A program made the position numbers and the translations under genes. Source: Candidatus Zipacnadia bacterium (GTDB taxonomy: Bacteria; Armatimonadota; Zipacnadia; Zipacnadales; UBA5352). From it: 59,156 nt of DNA. Of the stretch, positions 1-8,848 are shown in pieces; within the stretch, counting starts at the first letter, position 1, and each line of letters begins with the position of its first letter. Location: assembly GCA_029820295.1 (NCBI GenBank), contig JALGVA010000008.1, positions 1-59,156 on the forward strand, in the 5' to 3' direction. The notes under the pieces were generated by a model that saw nothing but the letters and a program-made list of their open reading frames with translations, was not told the DNA's origin and ran no database searches.

Positions 1-145
1 GAAGGGGCATCTGCTAACACTCCCGCGATCTGACATCGCCAACAGATGCCTATTCCACATCCGCACGGCAAACCTTGCATCCTGTACAACCATTTTCTGG
101 ACGCTGCACTAGTAACCCGCACTGCCCGCCAGGAGGGGACGAGAC

Positions 146-1276
146 ATGAAGCTCATGCAGCGCACGATGTGTGTTGCCTCCGTGCTGTTGGCCAGTGTGC
201 TGGTTGCGGACGCGCAGTTGGGCGGCCAGGAGGTCAGCGCCACGATCTCCGGGCTCTTCCGCGACAACGACACGGGCCAGTACTACAACACGACGCTGGA
301 CCTCGTAGCTGAGGAAGAAGAACCAACAGGAGACTGGGAGTTGGTGGCCGACGAGGAGTACGATTTCGAGGTGACGCTCGATGACACCGAGGGCGACCGC
401 GTCGCAGCAGTCACGATTGTGGACCCAGAGGACGAGATCGTGGACGAGGCGACCGCTGATCCGCCCGCCTCGACGCTGACGGCGAGCGGCACCTTCACCG
501 CAGGCCAGGTGTACACGCTCGCGTGGAACATCGACGTTCATGCCGACATGGACGCTGACGGCAACGTCACCGTCGGGATCAAGGTCGGCTGCACGTGGGA
601 AGACCCACCACCCCCAGCCCCCACCCAACTGGTGGTGAGCGTGCTCGATATGACACAGGGCGGGGCGGGGACGCCGACTTTCGCGATCGTGGAGATCTGG
701 CCGCCCGACGAGCCCACGAACAAGGACTGGACGACCACAGACGGTGAGGGCAAAGCGACCTTCACCGGCATAGATCCCGGCGAATGGGTAGTGCGTGTGA
801 TCGGGTCGGGGCCGGAGGGCGCTTGCGACTACGAGTTTGACAGCGTCGTCGTCATACACACCATCAAGGTCGAGCATGCGCACGTGTGGACGCACTGGCC
901 CATCGGCGGGAAGGTCTGGTTCAAGAACGAACTCGGCGAGGTCATCCCAGGGAATCCCTACGGCGTTACCCTCGTCCTGCTTGAGAATGGGGAGGCAGTG
1001 GAGAACGCGAATGAAGTCGTAGGCACGACCCAGAACCAGGACGGCTCCTACACCTACTCTGTCAGCCCTGTGGCGGGCTCGCTGCCGGTAGGCGACTTCG
1101 TCCTCAGGGCAACGTATCAGGGAACGACATACAACCACAACGTCACCTACCCCAATGACTGCGCGCAGGTCTTGCCGCAAGACCACTTCACTCATGTTGG
1201 GCCCGGCGCGCACAGCCAGGTGAATGGCGGCGATTTCACATTCGTCATCGAGGAGGAGCCACCGCCGGAGCCGTAG
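146..1276 (+). CDS. Secreted beta-rich protein of unknown function
   Basis: I do not recognise a named family. The first 23 residues form a signal peptide (charged MKLMQR, hydrophobic core, ADA cleavage site before QLGG), so the 376-residue protein is exported. The rest is strand-rich and acidic and reads as several Ig-like or carboxypeptidase-regulatory-like modules. One module spans about residues 150-220 and has the typical TTDGEGKATFTGIDPGEW pattern; another spans about 250-330. A Pro-rich linker lies near residue 150, and the protein ends in an acidic/proline tail (EEEPPPEP). AGGAGG at 131-136 is 9 bases upstream of the chosen ATG. It is followed by a terminator hairpin, so it is probably a single-gene unit. 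A structural or adhesin-like role is inference only. Confidence 0.75.
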   Translation: MKLMQRTMCVASVLLASVLVADAQLGGQEVSATISGLFRDNDTGQYYNTTLDLVAEEEEPTGDWELVADEEYDFEVTLDDTEGDRVAAVTIVDPEDEIVDEATADPPASTLTASGTFTAGQVYTLAWNIDVHADMDADGNVTVGIKVGCTWEDPPPPAPTQLVVSVLDMTQGGAGTPTFAIVEIWPPDEPTNKDWTTTDGEGKATFTGIDPGEWVVRVIGSGPEGACDYEFDSVVVIHTIKVEHAHVWTHWPIGGKVWFKNELGEVIPGNPYGVTLVLLENGEAVENANEVVGTTQNQDGSYTYSVSPVAGSLPVGDFVLRATYQGTTYNHNVTYPNDCAQVLPQDHFTHVGPGAHSQVNGGDFTFVIEEEPPPEP

Positions 1277-1300
1277 GCCACTGATTGGCCGGGAGTTCTC

Positions 1301-1333
1301 CGCTGCCGTCCCCGCGCCGGGGCGGCAGCGTTT
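1301..1333 (+). terminator. GC-rich hairpin terminator
   Basis: Arms 1301-1313 (CGCTGCCG, a bulged T, CCCC) and 1319-1330 (GGGGCGGCAGCG) pair over 12 bases around the loop GCGCC, followed by TTT. It lies 25 bases after the stop of the secreted protein and before the pyrK promoter. The U-tract is short, so it is a moderate-strength call. Confidence 0.6.
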
Positions 1334-1367
1334 CGTGCCGGGCGGCCATGCGCCGCGTGGGGCCGTG

Positions 1368-1376
1368 TGCTATAAT
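1368..1376 (+). promoter_or_regulatory. Extended -10 promoter of pyrK-pyrD
   Basis: TGC followed directly by a perfect TATAAT (1371-1376) gives an extended -10 element. No good -35 hexamer is present at the expected distance, which is usual for extended -10 promoters. The predicted start of transcription is near 1383, about 30 bases before the pyrK ATG. Confidence 0.6.
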
Positions 1377-1413
1377 GGCTCGCGAATTGCAGCGCGCGCC
1401 CGGAGGTGACGCC

Positions 1414-2211
1414 ATGGCAAGAGCGCTCGCGACCCTGATGCTGCGCGAGGAGGTCGCGCCAGGACACTACCTGCTGCACACCGACTGCCCCGAAGTCGCC
1501 GAGGCATCCGCCCCCGGCCAGTTCGTCCACCTGCGCGTCGGCGACGGCACCGACCCCCTGCTGCGCCGCCCGTTCTCGGTGATGCTCGCCCAGCCCGCGA
1601 CCGGCGAGGTGCAACTGCTGGTGCGCGCGGTCGGGCGCGGCACCGAGATCATCGCCACCCACCAGGCGGGCACGCGCTACGACCTGCTCGGACCGCTGGG
1701 CAACGGCTGGGGGGCGCCCGCGGGAGAGGCCAACGTGCTGCTGGTCGCCGGCGGCGTGGGCGTGGCGCCGCTGATCTTCCTCGCCGACCACCTGCGCAGC
1801 GCCCACCCGCGGCCCTACGTGCGCGCGCTGTTCGGCGGTGGCACCCAGGATGCGCTGGTATGCTGGACCGAGTTCGCCGCCCGCTGCGAGGAGTTCACGG
1901 CCGTAACCGAGGACGGCTCGGCGGGCGACCAGGGCCTGGTCACCGACGCGCTCGCCCCCGAGATCGAGCGCTCGCGGCCCGACATGGTCTACGCCTGCGG
2001 CCCGGACGCGATGCTGGCGGTGGTCGCGGGCATCTGCGCGCAGGCCGAGGTCCCGTGTCAGGTCTCGATGGAGCAGTGGATGGGCTGCGGCGTGGGCGCC
2101 TGCCTGGGCTGTGCGGTCCCGGCGACCGCGGGCGGCTACGTGCGGGTGTGCACCGAGGGCCCGGTGTTCGGCGCGGAGGAGATCGACTGGGAGAGGATGG
2201 TCGGGCCATGA
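1414..2211 (+). CDS. pyrK: Dihydroorotate dehydrogenase electron-transfer subunit
   Basis: PyrK is the FAD/[2Fe-2S] subunit that passes electrons from class 1B dihydroorotate dehydrogenase to NAD+ in pyrimidine synthesis. The FAD-binding barrel carries the RRPFSV motif near residue 50, the nucleotide-binding domain has VAGGVGVAPL near residue 110, and the C-terminal iron-sulfur cluster is marked by CGVGACLGC and a fourth cysteine in VRVCTEGP. The length (265 residues) is normal. I chose the ATG at 1414 because GGAGGTGA lies just upstream and the protein N-terminus aligns there; the longer open frame from 1285 runs through the promoter. Its stop overlaps the pyrD start (ATGA), so the two are translationally coupled. 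Confidence 0.93.
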   Translation: MARALATLMLREEVAPGHYLLHTDCPEVAEASAPGQFVHLRVGDGTDPLLRRPFSVMLAQPATGEVQLLVRAVGRGTEIIATHQAGTRYDLLGPLGNGWGAPAGEANVLLVAGGVGVAPLIFLADHLRSAHPRPYVRALFGGGTQDALVCWTEFAARCEEFTAVTEDGSAGDQGLVTDALAPEIERSRPDMVYACGPDAMLAVVAGICAQAEVPCQVSMEQWMGCGVGACLGCAVPATAGGYVRVCTEGPVFGAEEIDWERMVGP

Positions 2212-3125
2212 GCGCACCGGACCTGTCCGTCGAGATCGCCGGCGTGCGCCTGCAGAACCCGGTCATGTCCGCGTCCGGCACCTTCGGCTACGGCATGGAG
2301 TACGAACCCTATCTCGACCTGTCGATCCTGGGCGCGATCGTCACCAAGGCGGTCACGCTCGAGGAGCGCCTCGGCAACCCACCGCCGCGGGTGCGCGAGA
2401 CCCCGGCCGGGATGCTCAACGCCATCGGCCTGCAGAACCCGGGCGTCGAGGTGTTCATCCGGGACAAGCTGCCGGCCCTGCGCGGCGTGGGCGTCCCGGT
2501 CATCGTCAACATCTCCGGGCGCAGCGTCGAGGAGTTCGTGCGCGTGGCGCAGATGCTGTGCGTCGATGGCGTGGCCGCGCTCGAGGTCAACGTGTCGTGC
2601 CCGAACGTGCAGGAGGAGGGCATGTACTTCGGCGTGGACTGCGACCTGACCGGCAGGCTGACGGCGGCGGTGGTGGATGCCTGCGACCGCCCGGTGATCG
2701 TCAAGCTTTCGCCCAACGTCACCGACATCACCAGCATCGCCCGCGCGGCGGCCGAGGGGGGCGCGCACGCGCTGTCGCTGATCAACACGCTGGTGGGGAT
2801 GAGCATCGACACCGAGCGCCGCCGCCCGCATCTGGGCAACGTCACCGGCGGCCTGTCGGGGCCGGCTATCCGGCCGATCGCGGTACGGATGGTGCATGAG
2901 GTAGCGCGGGCGGTCGACCTGCCGATCATCGGCATGGGCGGCATCGCGAACGCGCGCGATGCGCTTGAGTTCATCCTGGCCGGCGCGACGGCGGTCGCGG
3001 TCGGCACCATGAACTTCGTCGAGCCCAGCGCCATGGCCGCGGTGATCGACGGCCTGGCGGACCACTGCCGCCGCCACGGCGTCGCGCGCATCACCGACCT
3101 GGTCGGTGCGCTGCAGGTGGGTTGA
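2208..3125 (+). CDS. pyrD: Dihydroorotate dehydrogenase, class 1B catalytic subunit
   Basis: This FMN-containing TIM-barrel enzyme oxidises dihydroorotate to orotate. At 305 residues it has the normal length for class 1. The N-terminus LQNPVMSASGTFGYG and the NAIGLQNPG segment are typical. NVSCPN carries the catalytic cysteine of class 1 enzymes, VKLSPN the substrate-binding lysine, and GMGGI plus the following GAT(A)VAVGT segment the phosphate-binding loops. It starts at ATG 2208, overlapping the pyrK stop by four bases; the larger open frame that begins at 1860 overlaps pyrK and is not used. The pair forms the PyrDB-PyrK complex in the cytoplasm. Confidence 0.94.
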   Translation: MSAPDLSVEIAGVRLQNPVMSASGTFGYGMEYEPYLDLSILGAIVTKAVTLEERLGNPPPRVRETPAGMLNAIGLQNPGVEVFIRDKLPALRGVGVPVIVNISGRSVEEFVRVAQMLCVDGVAALEVNVSCPNVQEEGMYFGVDCDLTGRLTAAVVDACDRPVIVKLSPNVTDITSIARAAAEGGAHALSLINTLVGMSIDTERRRPHLGNVTGGLSGPAIRPIAVRMVHEVARAVDLPIIGMGGIANARDALEFILAGATAVAVGTMNFVEPSAMAAVIDGLADHCRRHGVARITDLVGALQVG

Positions 3126-3197
3126 CGGGAACCTGCCGGCCCCGCCGTCCGTCAAGGCCTGTGAGCGGGGACGCTTCCCGACCTGCCACGCGGAAGG

Positions 3198-4331
3198 ATG
3201 ACTGACGCCTCGATGAAGCACTTCCTGCGACCCGTTCCCATCGAGAAGGCTCAAGTGGAGCGCCTGGAGGGGATCGCGCGGCGCTGTCTGGAGAGTGCGC
3301 GCGTGCAGGCCCACGACGGCACCTGGCTGTTTACGCCCGCGGGCTCGGGCAAGTACTCGGGCATGTACACGCGCGACTTCTGCTACGCGGTCGAGGGCGC
3401 GGGGCGGCTGATCCCGCCCGAGGAGATCGCGGCCGCCATCGACTACCTGATGGTCCGGCGGCGCGAGGATGGGCTCATGCCCAATCGCGTCGAGCCCGAC
3501 GGGCGCGTGGTCTATGTGGTCAACGAGAGCACACCCACGCTCGACCGGCCGCCCACCGACAACGCCGCCTTCGCGGTCAAGCTGGTGGATGCGTACACGG
3601 ACCTGACCGGCGACTGGGAGCTGTTCATCCGTCACGCCGACGCGCTCATGGACGCGATGGAGACCGTGCCGCTGTCCGAGGACCACCTGGTGACCATCGA
3701 CCCGACGCGCCCGCACTCGGGCTACGGCTTCACCGACACGGTCGGCAAGACCGGCGAGGTGCTGTTCTCGTCGCTGCTCTACTGGGAGGCGTGCATGGTG
3801 CTGGCGAAGCTGTGCCAGCGCGTGCAGGACCATGACGGCGCACATGCATGGTTCGAGGCGGCGGAGCACACCGGGCGCACGCTGCCGGCGTTCCGCCATG
3901 AGCGCGACGGCATGCTGCGGGCGGCGACGGTGGACTGCGAGCAGATCGACGTGTGGGGCAGCGCCTACGCCGGCGTGGTGCGTGCGGTGAGCAAGTCACA
4001 GACGGTGCAGATCGGGCGGTGGCTGTTCGACCACTACGACGCCTGCTTCCTGCGCGGCTGCGTGCGCCACCTGCCCGCGCCTGAGTACTGGGAGCGCATG
4101 CTGGCCGACTACCCGCCGGGGCGCTACCAGAACGGCGGCTACTGGCCGACCGCCGCCGGCTGGGCGGCGATGGTGCTCGACCGCTACGACCACGATACCG
4201 CGGTGACGCTGCTGGAGGACTGCATCGACCTGATGGAGGAGCAGGACGCGCCCGAGTGGATCTCCGACACCGAGGCCGATGGTCTGCTCTATGTCGCCAG
4301 CGCCGCGAATGTGCTGGCGGCGGTGAAGTAA
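3198..4331 (+). CDS. Six-hairpin (alpha/alpha) glycosidase-like protein
   Basis: The protein has 377 residues and no signal peptide, so it is probably cytoplasmic. The sequence is helical and aromatic-rich. Motifs such as YSGMYTRDFCYAVEG, REDGLMPNRV, PPTDNAAFAVKLVDAY and QIDVWGSAY are what one sees in (alpha/alpha)6-barrel glycosidases of the glycogen-debranching/GH15-like type, where acidic residues in such loops act as catalysts. Substrate and exact family are not determined. Two starts are possible: ATG 3198, or ATG 3213 (MKHFLRP), which is better spaced from the GGAAGG at 3192. It is not coupled to pyrD (72-base gap). Confidence 0.7.
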   Translation: MTDASMKHFLRPVPIEKAQVERLEGIARRCLESARVQAHDGTWLFTPAGSGKYSGMYTRDFCYAVEGAGRLIPPEEIAAAIDYLMVRRREDGLMPNRVEPDGRVVYVVNESTPTLDRPPTDNAAFAVKLVDAYTDLTGDWELFIRHADALMDAMETVPLSEDHLVTIDPTRPHSGYGFTDTVGKTGEVLFSSLLYWEACMVLAKLCQRVQDHDGAHAWFEAAEHTGRTLPAFRHERDGMLRAATVDCEQIDVWGSAYAGVVRAVSKSQTVQIGRWLFDHYDACFLRGCVRHLPAPEYWERMLADYPPGRYQNGGYWPTAAGWAAMVLDRYDHDTAVTLLEDCIDLMEEQDAPEWISDTEADGLLYVASAANVLAAVK

Positions 4332-4360
4332 CCGCCGGGCATGGGGAACAGCGAGGACCG

Positions 4361-4474
4361 CGAACCGGGAACCGGGGATGGCGACGGCATGGGCACGCGT
4401 CGCCGGCCGGATCGCCGGGGCTCGCCGGGCGCGCCCGCCGTTGGCCGGTAGCTGGAAGCTGGTAGCTGGTAGCT
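4361..4474 (+). repeat. Heptanucleotide tandem repeats between genes
   Basis: Two short arrays with a 7-base period lie in the 159-base gap between the glycosidase-like gene and the DUF4139 gene. At about 4361-4380 CGAACCG/GGAACCG/GGGATGG units repeat. At 4447-4474 there are four GGTAGCT units, the second being GGAAGCT. The second array ends just before the Shine-Dalgarno sequence of the next gene. Such heptamers resemble STRR-type repeats known from other bacteria. Confidence 0.6.
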
Positions 4475-4490
4475 GACCCAGGGAGGTCGA

Positions 4491-6530
4491 ATGATGAGGT
4501 TGATCCTGATTCTGACGGGTGTGGTGATGATGACCATGGCAGCGGGGGCCGCGAACGCGGGGGACCTGCCCCTGCGCCACGTCGTGCTGTTCACCAGCGG
4601 CGTGGGCTTCTTCGAGCACCAGGGACTGGTCCATGACAACCAGACGGTGACGATGTCCTTCCGCTCCGACCAGATCAACGACATCCTCAAGTCGATGGTG
4701 CTGCAGGACCAGGGCGGCGGTACCATCGGCCCGGTGACCTACGCGCCACGCGACCCGCTCGAGCGCACGCTGCGCTCGTTCGCGGTGGACATCGCCGATG
4801 AGCCGTCGCTGGGCGAGATCCTGTCGCGCCTGCGCGGCGCCGAGGTGGCCATCGACACCTCGGAGGGTCCGGTCCGCGGCGTGGTCCTGGGCACCGAGTG
4901 GCAGGAGAAGTCGGTCGATGACCAGGTGGTGCGCTTCGAGGTCGTCAACATCGTCACCGACGCCGGTGTGAGGCAAGTCCCCGTGTGGCACATCGAGAAC
5001 GTGGAGCTGCTCAGCGAGGAACTCTCCGGCGATCTGATGAAGGCCCTGGCCGCCATCGCCGCCAACCGCGACGTCTCCAAGCGCCAGGTGGAGCTGCACT
5101 TCAACGGCGAGGGCGCGCGCACCGTGTCGGTGGGCTATCTGCTCGAGACGCCTGTGTGGAAGACCAGCTACCGGCTGGTCGCGGATGAGGGCGAGAGCTT
5201 CCTGCAGGGCTGGGCGATCGTCGAGAACACCACCGATGAGGACTGGGAGGGCGTGAGCCTGGCGCTGGTCTCGGGCCGGCCCATCAGCTTCACCCAGGAC
5301 CTCTACGAGCCCATCTACGTGCCGCGGCCCGAGGTGCCGGTGAGCGTGCAGATCGCCGCCCGCCCCAAGAGCTACGAGGGTGCGCTACTCGAGGCGGAGC
5401 CGGAGGAGATGGGCGAGGCGACCGGCGCGCGCCGCGAGCTGGCACGCGCGGCGCCCGCGCCGCCCGGAGCCGTCGCGATGGGCGTGGGGGGGGCCGGCGG
5501 CATGGGCGGGGGCATGATGGCCGCCGACGCGCTGTCCGGCATGGGCATCGCGGCCGCCGCCGCGGGCGAAGAGGTCGGCGAGATGTTCCACTATGCCATC
5601 AGCCAGCCGATCTCCATCAACCGTCAGGGCTCGGCGATGATCCCCATCGTCAACCAGCCCATCGAGACCGAGAAGCTGTCCATCTACAACCCCGAGGACA
5701 ACTCCGTGCATCCGCTGCACGGCCTGCGCATCACCAACACCACCGGCCTCGCGCTCATGGGCGGCGCCATCACGGTCTTCGAGGGCGGCGCCTACGCCGG
5801 CGACGCGCTCATCGACGACCTCGGCCCCGATGACGAGCGCCTGGTCAGCTACGCCGCCGACCTGGGCATCGAGGTCTCTCCGGAGCACAAGCGCGGCACG
5901 CGCCTGCAGGAGGGCATGAAGATCGTGCGCGGCGTGCTCTCGGTCACGCTCAAGGAGACTTCGGAGGTCGAGTACACCATCAAGAGCCGCGCCGACGAGG
6001 CGCGCACGGTGCTCATTGAGCACCCGCGGCGCGAGGACTGGGAGCTGGTCGAGCCCGCCGAGGCCGAGGAGACCACGCGCACCCTCTACCGCCTCCGGGT
6101 TGAGGTGCCCGCGGGTGAGACTGAGACGCTCACCGTGCGCGAGGAGCACCCGCTGGTCGAGCAGATCGCGCTGACCAGCGAGAGCCTCGACCGCATCGCC
6201 ATCTACCTGCGCGCGCAGACCATCTCCGACGAGGTCAAGGCCGCGCTGCAGAAGGTCATCGAGATGAAGCGCCAGATCGCGGCGGTCGATCAGCAGATCG
6301 CCGACAGGGAGGCGCGCCTGACCCAGATCGGCGAGGAGCAGGACCGCATCCGACAGAACATGGAGCAGCTCGACCACGACAGCGAGCTTTACCAGCGCTA
6401 CGTGACCAAGTTCGCGGAGCAGGAGGACGAGTTCGACAAGATCCGCACCGAGATCGCGACTCTGAAGGAGCAGCGCAACGGGCTGCAGGCGGAGCTGGAG
6501 GCGTATATCTCGGGCCTGAACGTCGAGTAA
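4491..6530 (+). CDS. Secreted DUF4139-domain protein with C-terminal coiled coil
   Basis: This 679-residue protein starts with a signal peptide (about 23 residues, cleaved after AANA). A DUF4139-type beta-sandwich is recognisable from the hallmark WKTSYRLV...LQGWAIVENTT followed by LALVSGRPISF at residues 220-270. A Gly/Ala/Met-rich linker follows at about residues 310-360, then a second beta domain. Residues 570-675 form a long acidic coiled coil. The family is common in bacteria, but its function is poorly known; a cell-envelope role is inferred from export. GGGAGG at 4481-4486 serves ATG 4491 or the second ATG at 4494, which is better spaced. Confidence 0.8.
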   Translation: MMRLILILTGVVMMTMAAGAANAGDLPLRHVVLFTSGVGFFEHQGLVHDNQTVTMSFRSDQINDILKSMVLQDQGGGTIGPVTYAPRDPLERTLRSFAVDIADEPSLGEILSRLRGAEVAIDTSEGPVRGVVLGTEWQEKSVDDQVVRFEVVNIVTDAGVRQVPVWHIENVELLSEELSGDLMKALAAIAANRDVSKRQVELHFNGEGARTVSVGYLLETPVWKTSYRLVADEGESFLQGWAIVENTTDEDWEGVSLALVSGRPISFTQDLYEPIYVPRPEVPVSVQIAARPKSYEGALLEAEPEEMGEATGARRELARAAPAPPGAVAMGVGGAGGMGGGMMAADALSGMGIAAAAAGEEVGEMFHYAISQPISINRQGSAMIPIVNQPIETEKLSIYNPEDNSVHPLHGLRITNTTGLALMGGAITVFEGGAYAGDALIDDLGPDDERLVSYAADLGIEVSPEHKRGTRLQEGMKIVRGVLSVTLKETSEVEYTIKSRADEARTVLIEHPRREDWELVEPAEAEETTRTLYRLRVEVPAGETETLTVREEHPLVEQIALTSESLDRIAIYLRAQTISDEVKAALQKVIEMKRQIAAVDQQIADREARLTQIGEEQDRIRQNMEQLDHDSELYQRYVTKFAEQEDEFDKIRTEIATLKEQRNGLQAELEAYISGLNVE

Positions 6531-6635
6531 CCGGACCACCCGTGGACGACCATGCGGGCCGGGGCCACGGCTCCCGGCCCGCCGCGCGCGTCGGCGCGGG
6601 CCCGGGGCAACCCTCCGCGGACACAGGAGATCGCC

Positions 6636-8111
6636 ATGAGCCACACCATCTACTGGGGTGACCTTCACAACCACAATGCCGTCGGCTACGCGCAGGGGTC
6701 CCTGGCGCGCTCGTTCGAGATCGCACGCGAGCACCTCGACTTCTTCGCCCACACCGGGCACTCGCAGTGGCCCGACATGCCGGTCATGCCCCAGGACGCG
6801 CACCTGAAGTGGGTCAACGGCTTCGCGGTGATGAAGCGCGCCTGGCCCGAGGTCAAGCGCATGACCCGCGCCGCCAACCGCCCCGGCGAGTTCGCCTGCT
6901 TCCTGGGCTGGGAGTTCCACTCCAGCGCGTGGGGCGACTACCACATCCTCTTCCCCGATGACGCCGGAGAGCTGCGTTACTTCGCCACGCTCGACGGGCT
7001 GAAGGCCTACGCGCGCGCGGCGGGCGCGCTGCTCATCCCGCACCATCCGGCCTACCCGCGCCTGTGGCGCGGCCAGCTCTGGGAGCACGTGGATGCGGAG
7101 CTGTCGCCGATCGCCGAGGTGCTCTCCGAGCACGGCGGCGCCGAGCGCGATCGCGGCCTGCACGACTACATCCGCCACTCCATGGGCGGGCGCGCCACCG
7201 ACAGCACCTGGCAGTGGGCGCTCGCCCAGGGCCTGCGCCTGGGCTGCGTGGCCTCCACCGACGACCACCTGGGCTACCCGGGCGCCTGGGGCGAGGGCCT
7301 GGCGGCCGTGCTCGCCGAGGAGCTGACGCGCGAGGCGATCTTCGCCGCCATCCGCGCCCGCCGCTGCTACGCGGTCAGCGGCGACCGCATTGAGATCGAC
7401 TTCAGCCTCAATGGCGCCCCCATGGGCAGCGAGCTGCCGGCGACCGCCACGCGCGAGATCACGGTGGGCGTGCGCGGCTGGGACGAGATCGCCATGGTCG
7501 AGCTGCTGCGCGGCGGCGAGCCGATCGCGCGCGCCTTCGGCCGGCAGCGGCCGGTACTCGATCCGTGGCCGGGGCGCATGCGCGGCCGGGTGCGCTACGG
7601 CTGGGGGCCGTGGGCGACGCTGGAGATGCCGCGCACCTGCGACTGGCGGTTGCGGCTGAGCCTCGACGGCGCGAGCATCCGGCGCGTCGTGCCCGCCTGG
7701 CAGGCGGGGCCCTACGAGGAGCGGCGGCGCGATCGCGTGCTGGCGCGCGGCGAGCGCTCGTGCGAGTGGCGGTCGTTCACCTCGCGCGCGCAGGCCTTCG
7801 CCGAGGACCCGACCAAGGCCATGCTCTTCGAGTTCGACGGGCCCGAGAGTGCGGTGGTGCGCCTCGAGGTCATCGAGCCCGCGCCGCGCGTCATCGAGCG
7901 CACGCTGGGCGAGCTGGCGCGCAACTCCGCGACGGAGTTCACCGGGCCCTTCACCAGCGAGAACGTGCAGATCGAGCGCCTGGTCGCCCCCGCCTCGTAC
8001 GAGGCGTCGCTGGACATCACCGACGAGGGTGACGGCGGCGACTGGTACTACGTGCGTGTGACCCAGGCCAACGGCCAGATGGCGTGGAGTTCGCCGATAT
8101 GGGTGGGGTGA
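6636..8111 (+). CDS. PHP/DUF3604-type metal-dependent hydrolase-like protein
   Basis: The N-terminus YWGDLHNHNAVGYAQGS places D9, H11 and H13 in the metal-binding position of PHP-superfamily proteins. The later HTGHSQW, LIPHHPAY and STDDHLGYPG segments supply the other histidines and aspartates. The remaining half (residues 245-490) is a beta-rich region as in DUF3604 proteins. There is no signal peptide. The 491-residue start at ATG 6636 is supported by AGGAG at about 6626; the longer frame from 6552 begins with low-complexity residues. The substrate is unknown. Similar proteins often sit in sugar-catabolic clusters. Confidence 0.75.
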   Translation: MSHTIYWGDLHNHNAVGYAQGSLARSFEIAREHLDFFAHTGHSQWPDMPVMPQDAHLKWVNGFAVMKRAWPEVKRMTRAANRPGEFACFLGWEFHSSAWGDYHILFPDDAGELRYFATLDGLKAYARAAGALLIPHHPAYPRLWRGQLWEHVDAELSPIAEVLSEHGGAERDRGLHDYIRHSMGGRATDSTWQWALAQGLRLGCVASTDDHLGYPGAWGEGLAAVLAEELTREAIFAAIRARRCYAVSGDRIEIDFSLNGAPMGSELPATATREITVGVRGWDEIAMVELLRGGEPIARAFGRQRPVLDPWPGRMRGRVRYGWGPWATLEMPRTCDWRLRLSLDGASIRRVVPAWQAGPYEERRRDRVLARGERSCEWRSFTSRAQAFAEDPTKAMLFEFDGPESAVVRLEVIEPAPRVIERTLGELARNSATEFTGPFTSENVQIERLVAPASYEASLDITDEGDGGDWYYVRVTQANGQMAWSSPIWVG

Positions 8112-8117
8112 ACCACC

Positions 8118-8145
8118 GGCAATGGGGAATGGGCAATGGGAAAGG
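8118..8145 (+). repeat. Heptanucleotide tandem repeat
   Basis: Four units with a 7-base period, GGCAATG, GGGAATG, GGCAATG and GGAAAGG, fill the gap between the PHP-protein stop and the cupin Shine-Dalgarno. This is a different unit from the 4.4 kb arrays, but it has the same period and the same position relative to the downstream gene. Confidence 0.6.
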
Positions 8146-8173
8146 CGGGCGGGTCGAGGCGAAAGGGGCGCAG

Positions 8174-8542
8174 ATGGTGACAGAGCATTCCGGCGCAGAG
8201 TACACGACGCTCGACGGCTCGCGTGTGCTGGAGCTGATCCGGCCCGAACGCGAGGGCTCCAGGAACCTCAGCCTCGCGCGCGCCGTTACTGATGCAGGGA
8301 AGAGCACCATCCGCCATCGCCATCGCGAGTCCGAGGAGATCTACTACGTGCTGGCGGGTGAGGGTGCGCTGGAGATCGGCGGCGCCATCGAGCCGGTCGC
8401 GCCCGGCGATGCGCGCCTGATCCCGCCGGGCGTCGAGCATCGCGTAACCGCCATCGGCGCGCAGCCGCTGGTGATCCTGTGCGCGTGCTCGCCACCCTAC
8501 CGGCACGATGACACCGAACTGACCGAGCCGGTCCCGACCTGA
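8174..8542 (+). CDS. Small single-domain cupin
   Basis: This 122-residue protein has both cupin motifs. The first is HRHRESEEIYYVLAGEGAL (two histidines and a glutamate as metal ligands); the second, VAPGDARLIPPGVEHRV, provides the last histidine. Such proteins bind a metal and act as isomerases, dioxygenases or sugar-binding sensors, and the function cannot be told from the fold. I chose ATG 8174 because GAAAGGGG lies just upstream; the longer frame from 8084 reads through the heptamer repeat and overlaps the preceding gene. Confidence 0.85.
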   Translation: MVTEHSGAEYTTLDGSRVLELIRPEREGSRNLSLARAVTDAGKSTIRHRHRESEEIYYVLAGEGALEIGGAIEPVAPGDARLIPPGVEHRVTAIGAQPLVILCACSPPYRHDDTELTEPVPT

Positions 8543-8554
8543 GCGGAGGCCACC

Positions 8555-8848
8555 GTGGAGATCGACCGCCGCATTGCGGATATCGAGGCCAGGCTGGGCA
8601 AGCGGCTGATCGTGCGCGAGGTGCGCACGCCCGAGCGGACGCTGCGCGGCCGGGTGGAGGTGCGCGCGTCCACGGTGCTGATCGACTACTGCGCCGAACT
8701 CCCGGGCTACTTCTGGGGCTACGAGCTGCTCGAGGAGCTGCTCGACTGGGTCGAGGGCGAGGGCCGCTCAGCCTGTTTCTACGAACACAACGGCAGGCTC
8801 CTGCGCATTCCCGCGATCATCGCGGAGCCCGAAGGACGTGATGAGTAG
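8555..8848 (+). CDS. Small conserved-looking hypothetical protein
   Basis: A GTG start at 8555 is preceded by GGAGG. The 97-residue product has an N-terminal helix (RRIADIEARLGKRL), a strand-rich centre and a helical segment around YELLEELLDWVEGEG. I do not recognise the family. It overlaps the following PpiC-like gene by eight bases, so the two are probably co-transcribed. No membrane segment or metal motif is visible. Confidence 0.6.
   Translation: MEIDRRIADIEARLGKRLIVREVRTPERTLRGRVEVRASTVLIDYCAELPGYFWGYELLEELLDWVEGEGRSACFYEHNGRLLRIPAIIAEPEGRDE

Noticed and set aside
2136-3899. 587-codon minus-strand open frame over pyrD and the glycosidase-like gene
   Set aside because: Antisense shadow of high-GC coding DNA; composition is His/Arg/Gly noise and the plus-strand genes are clear.
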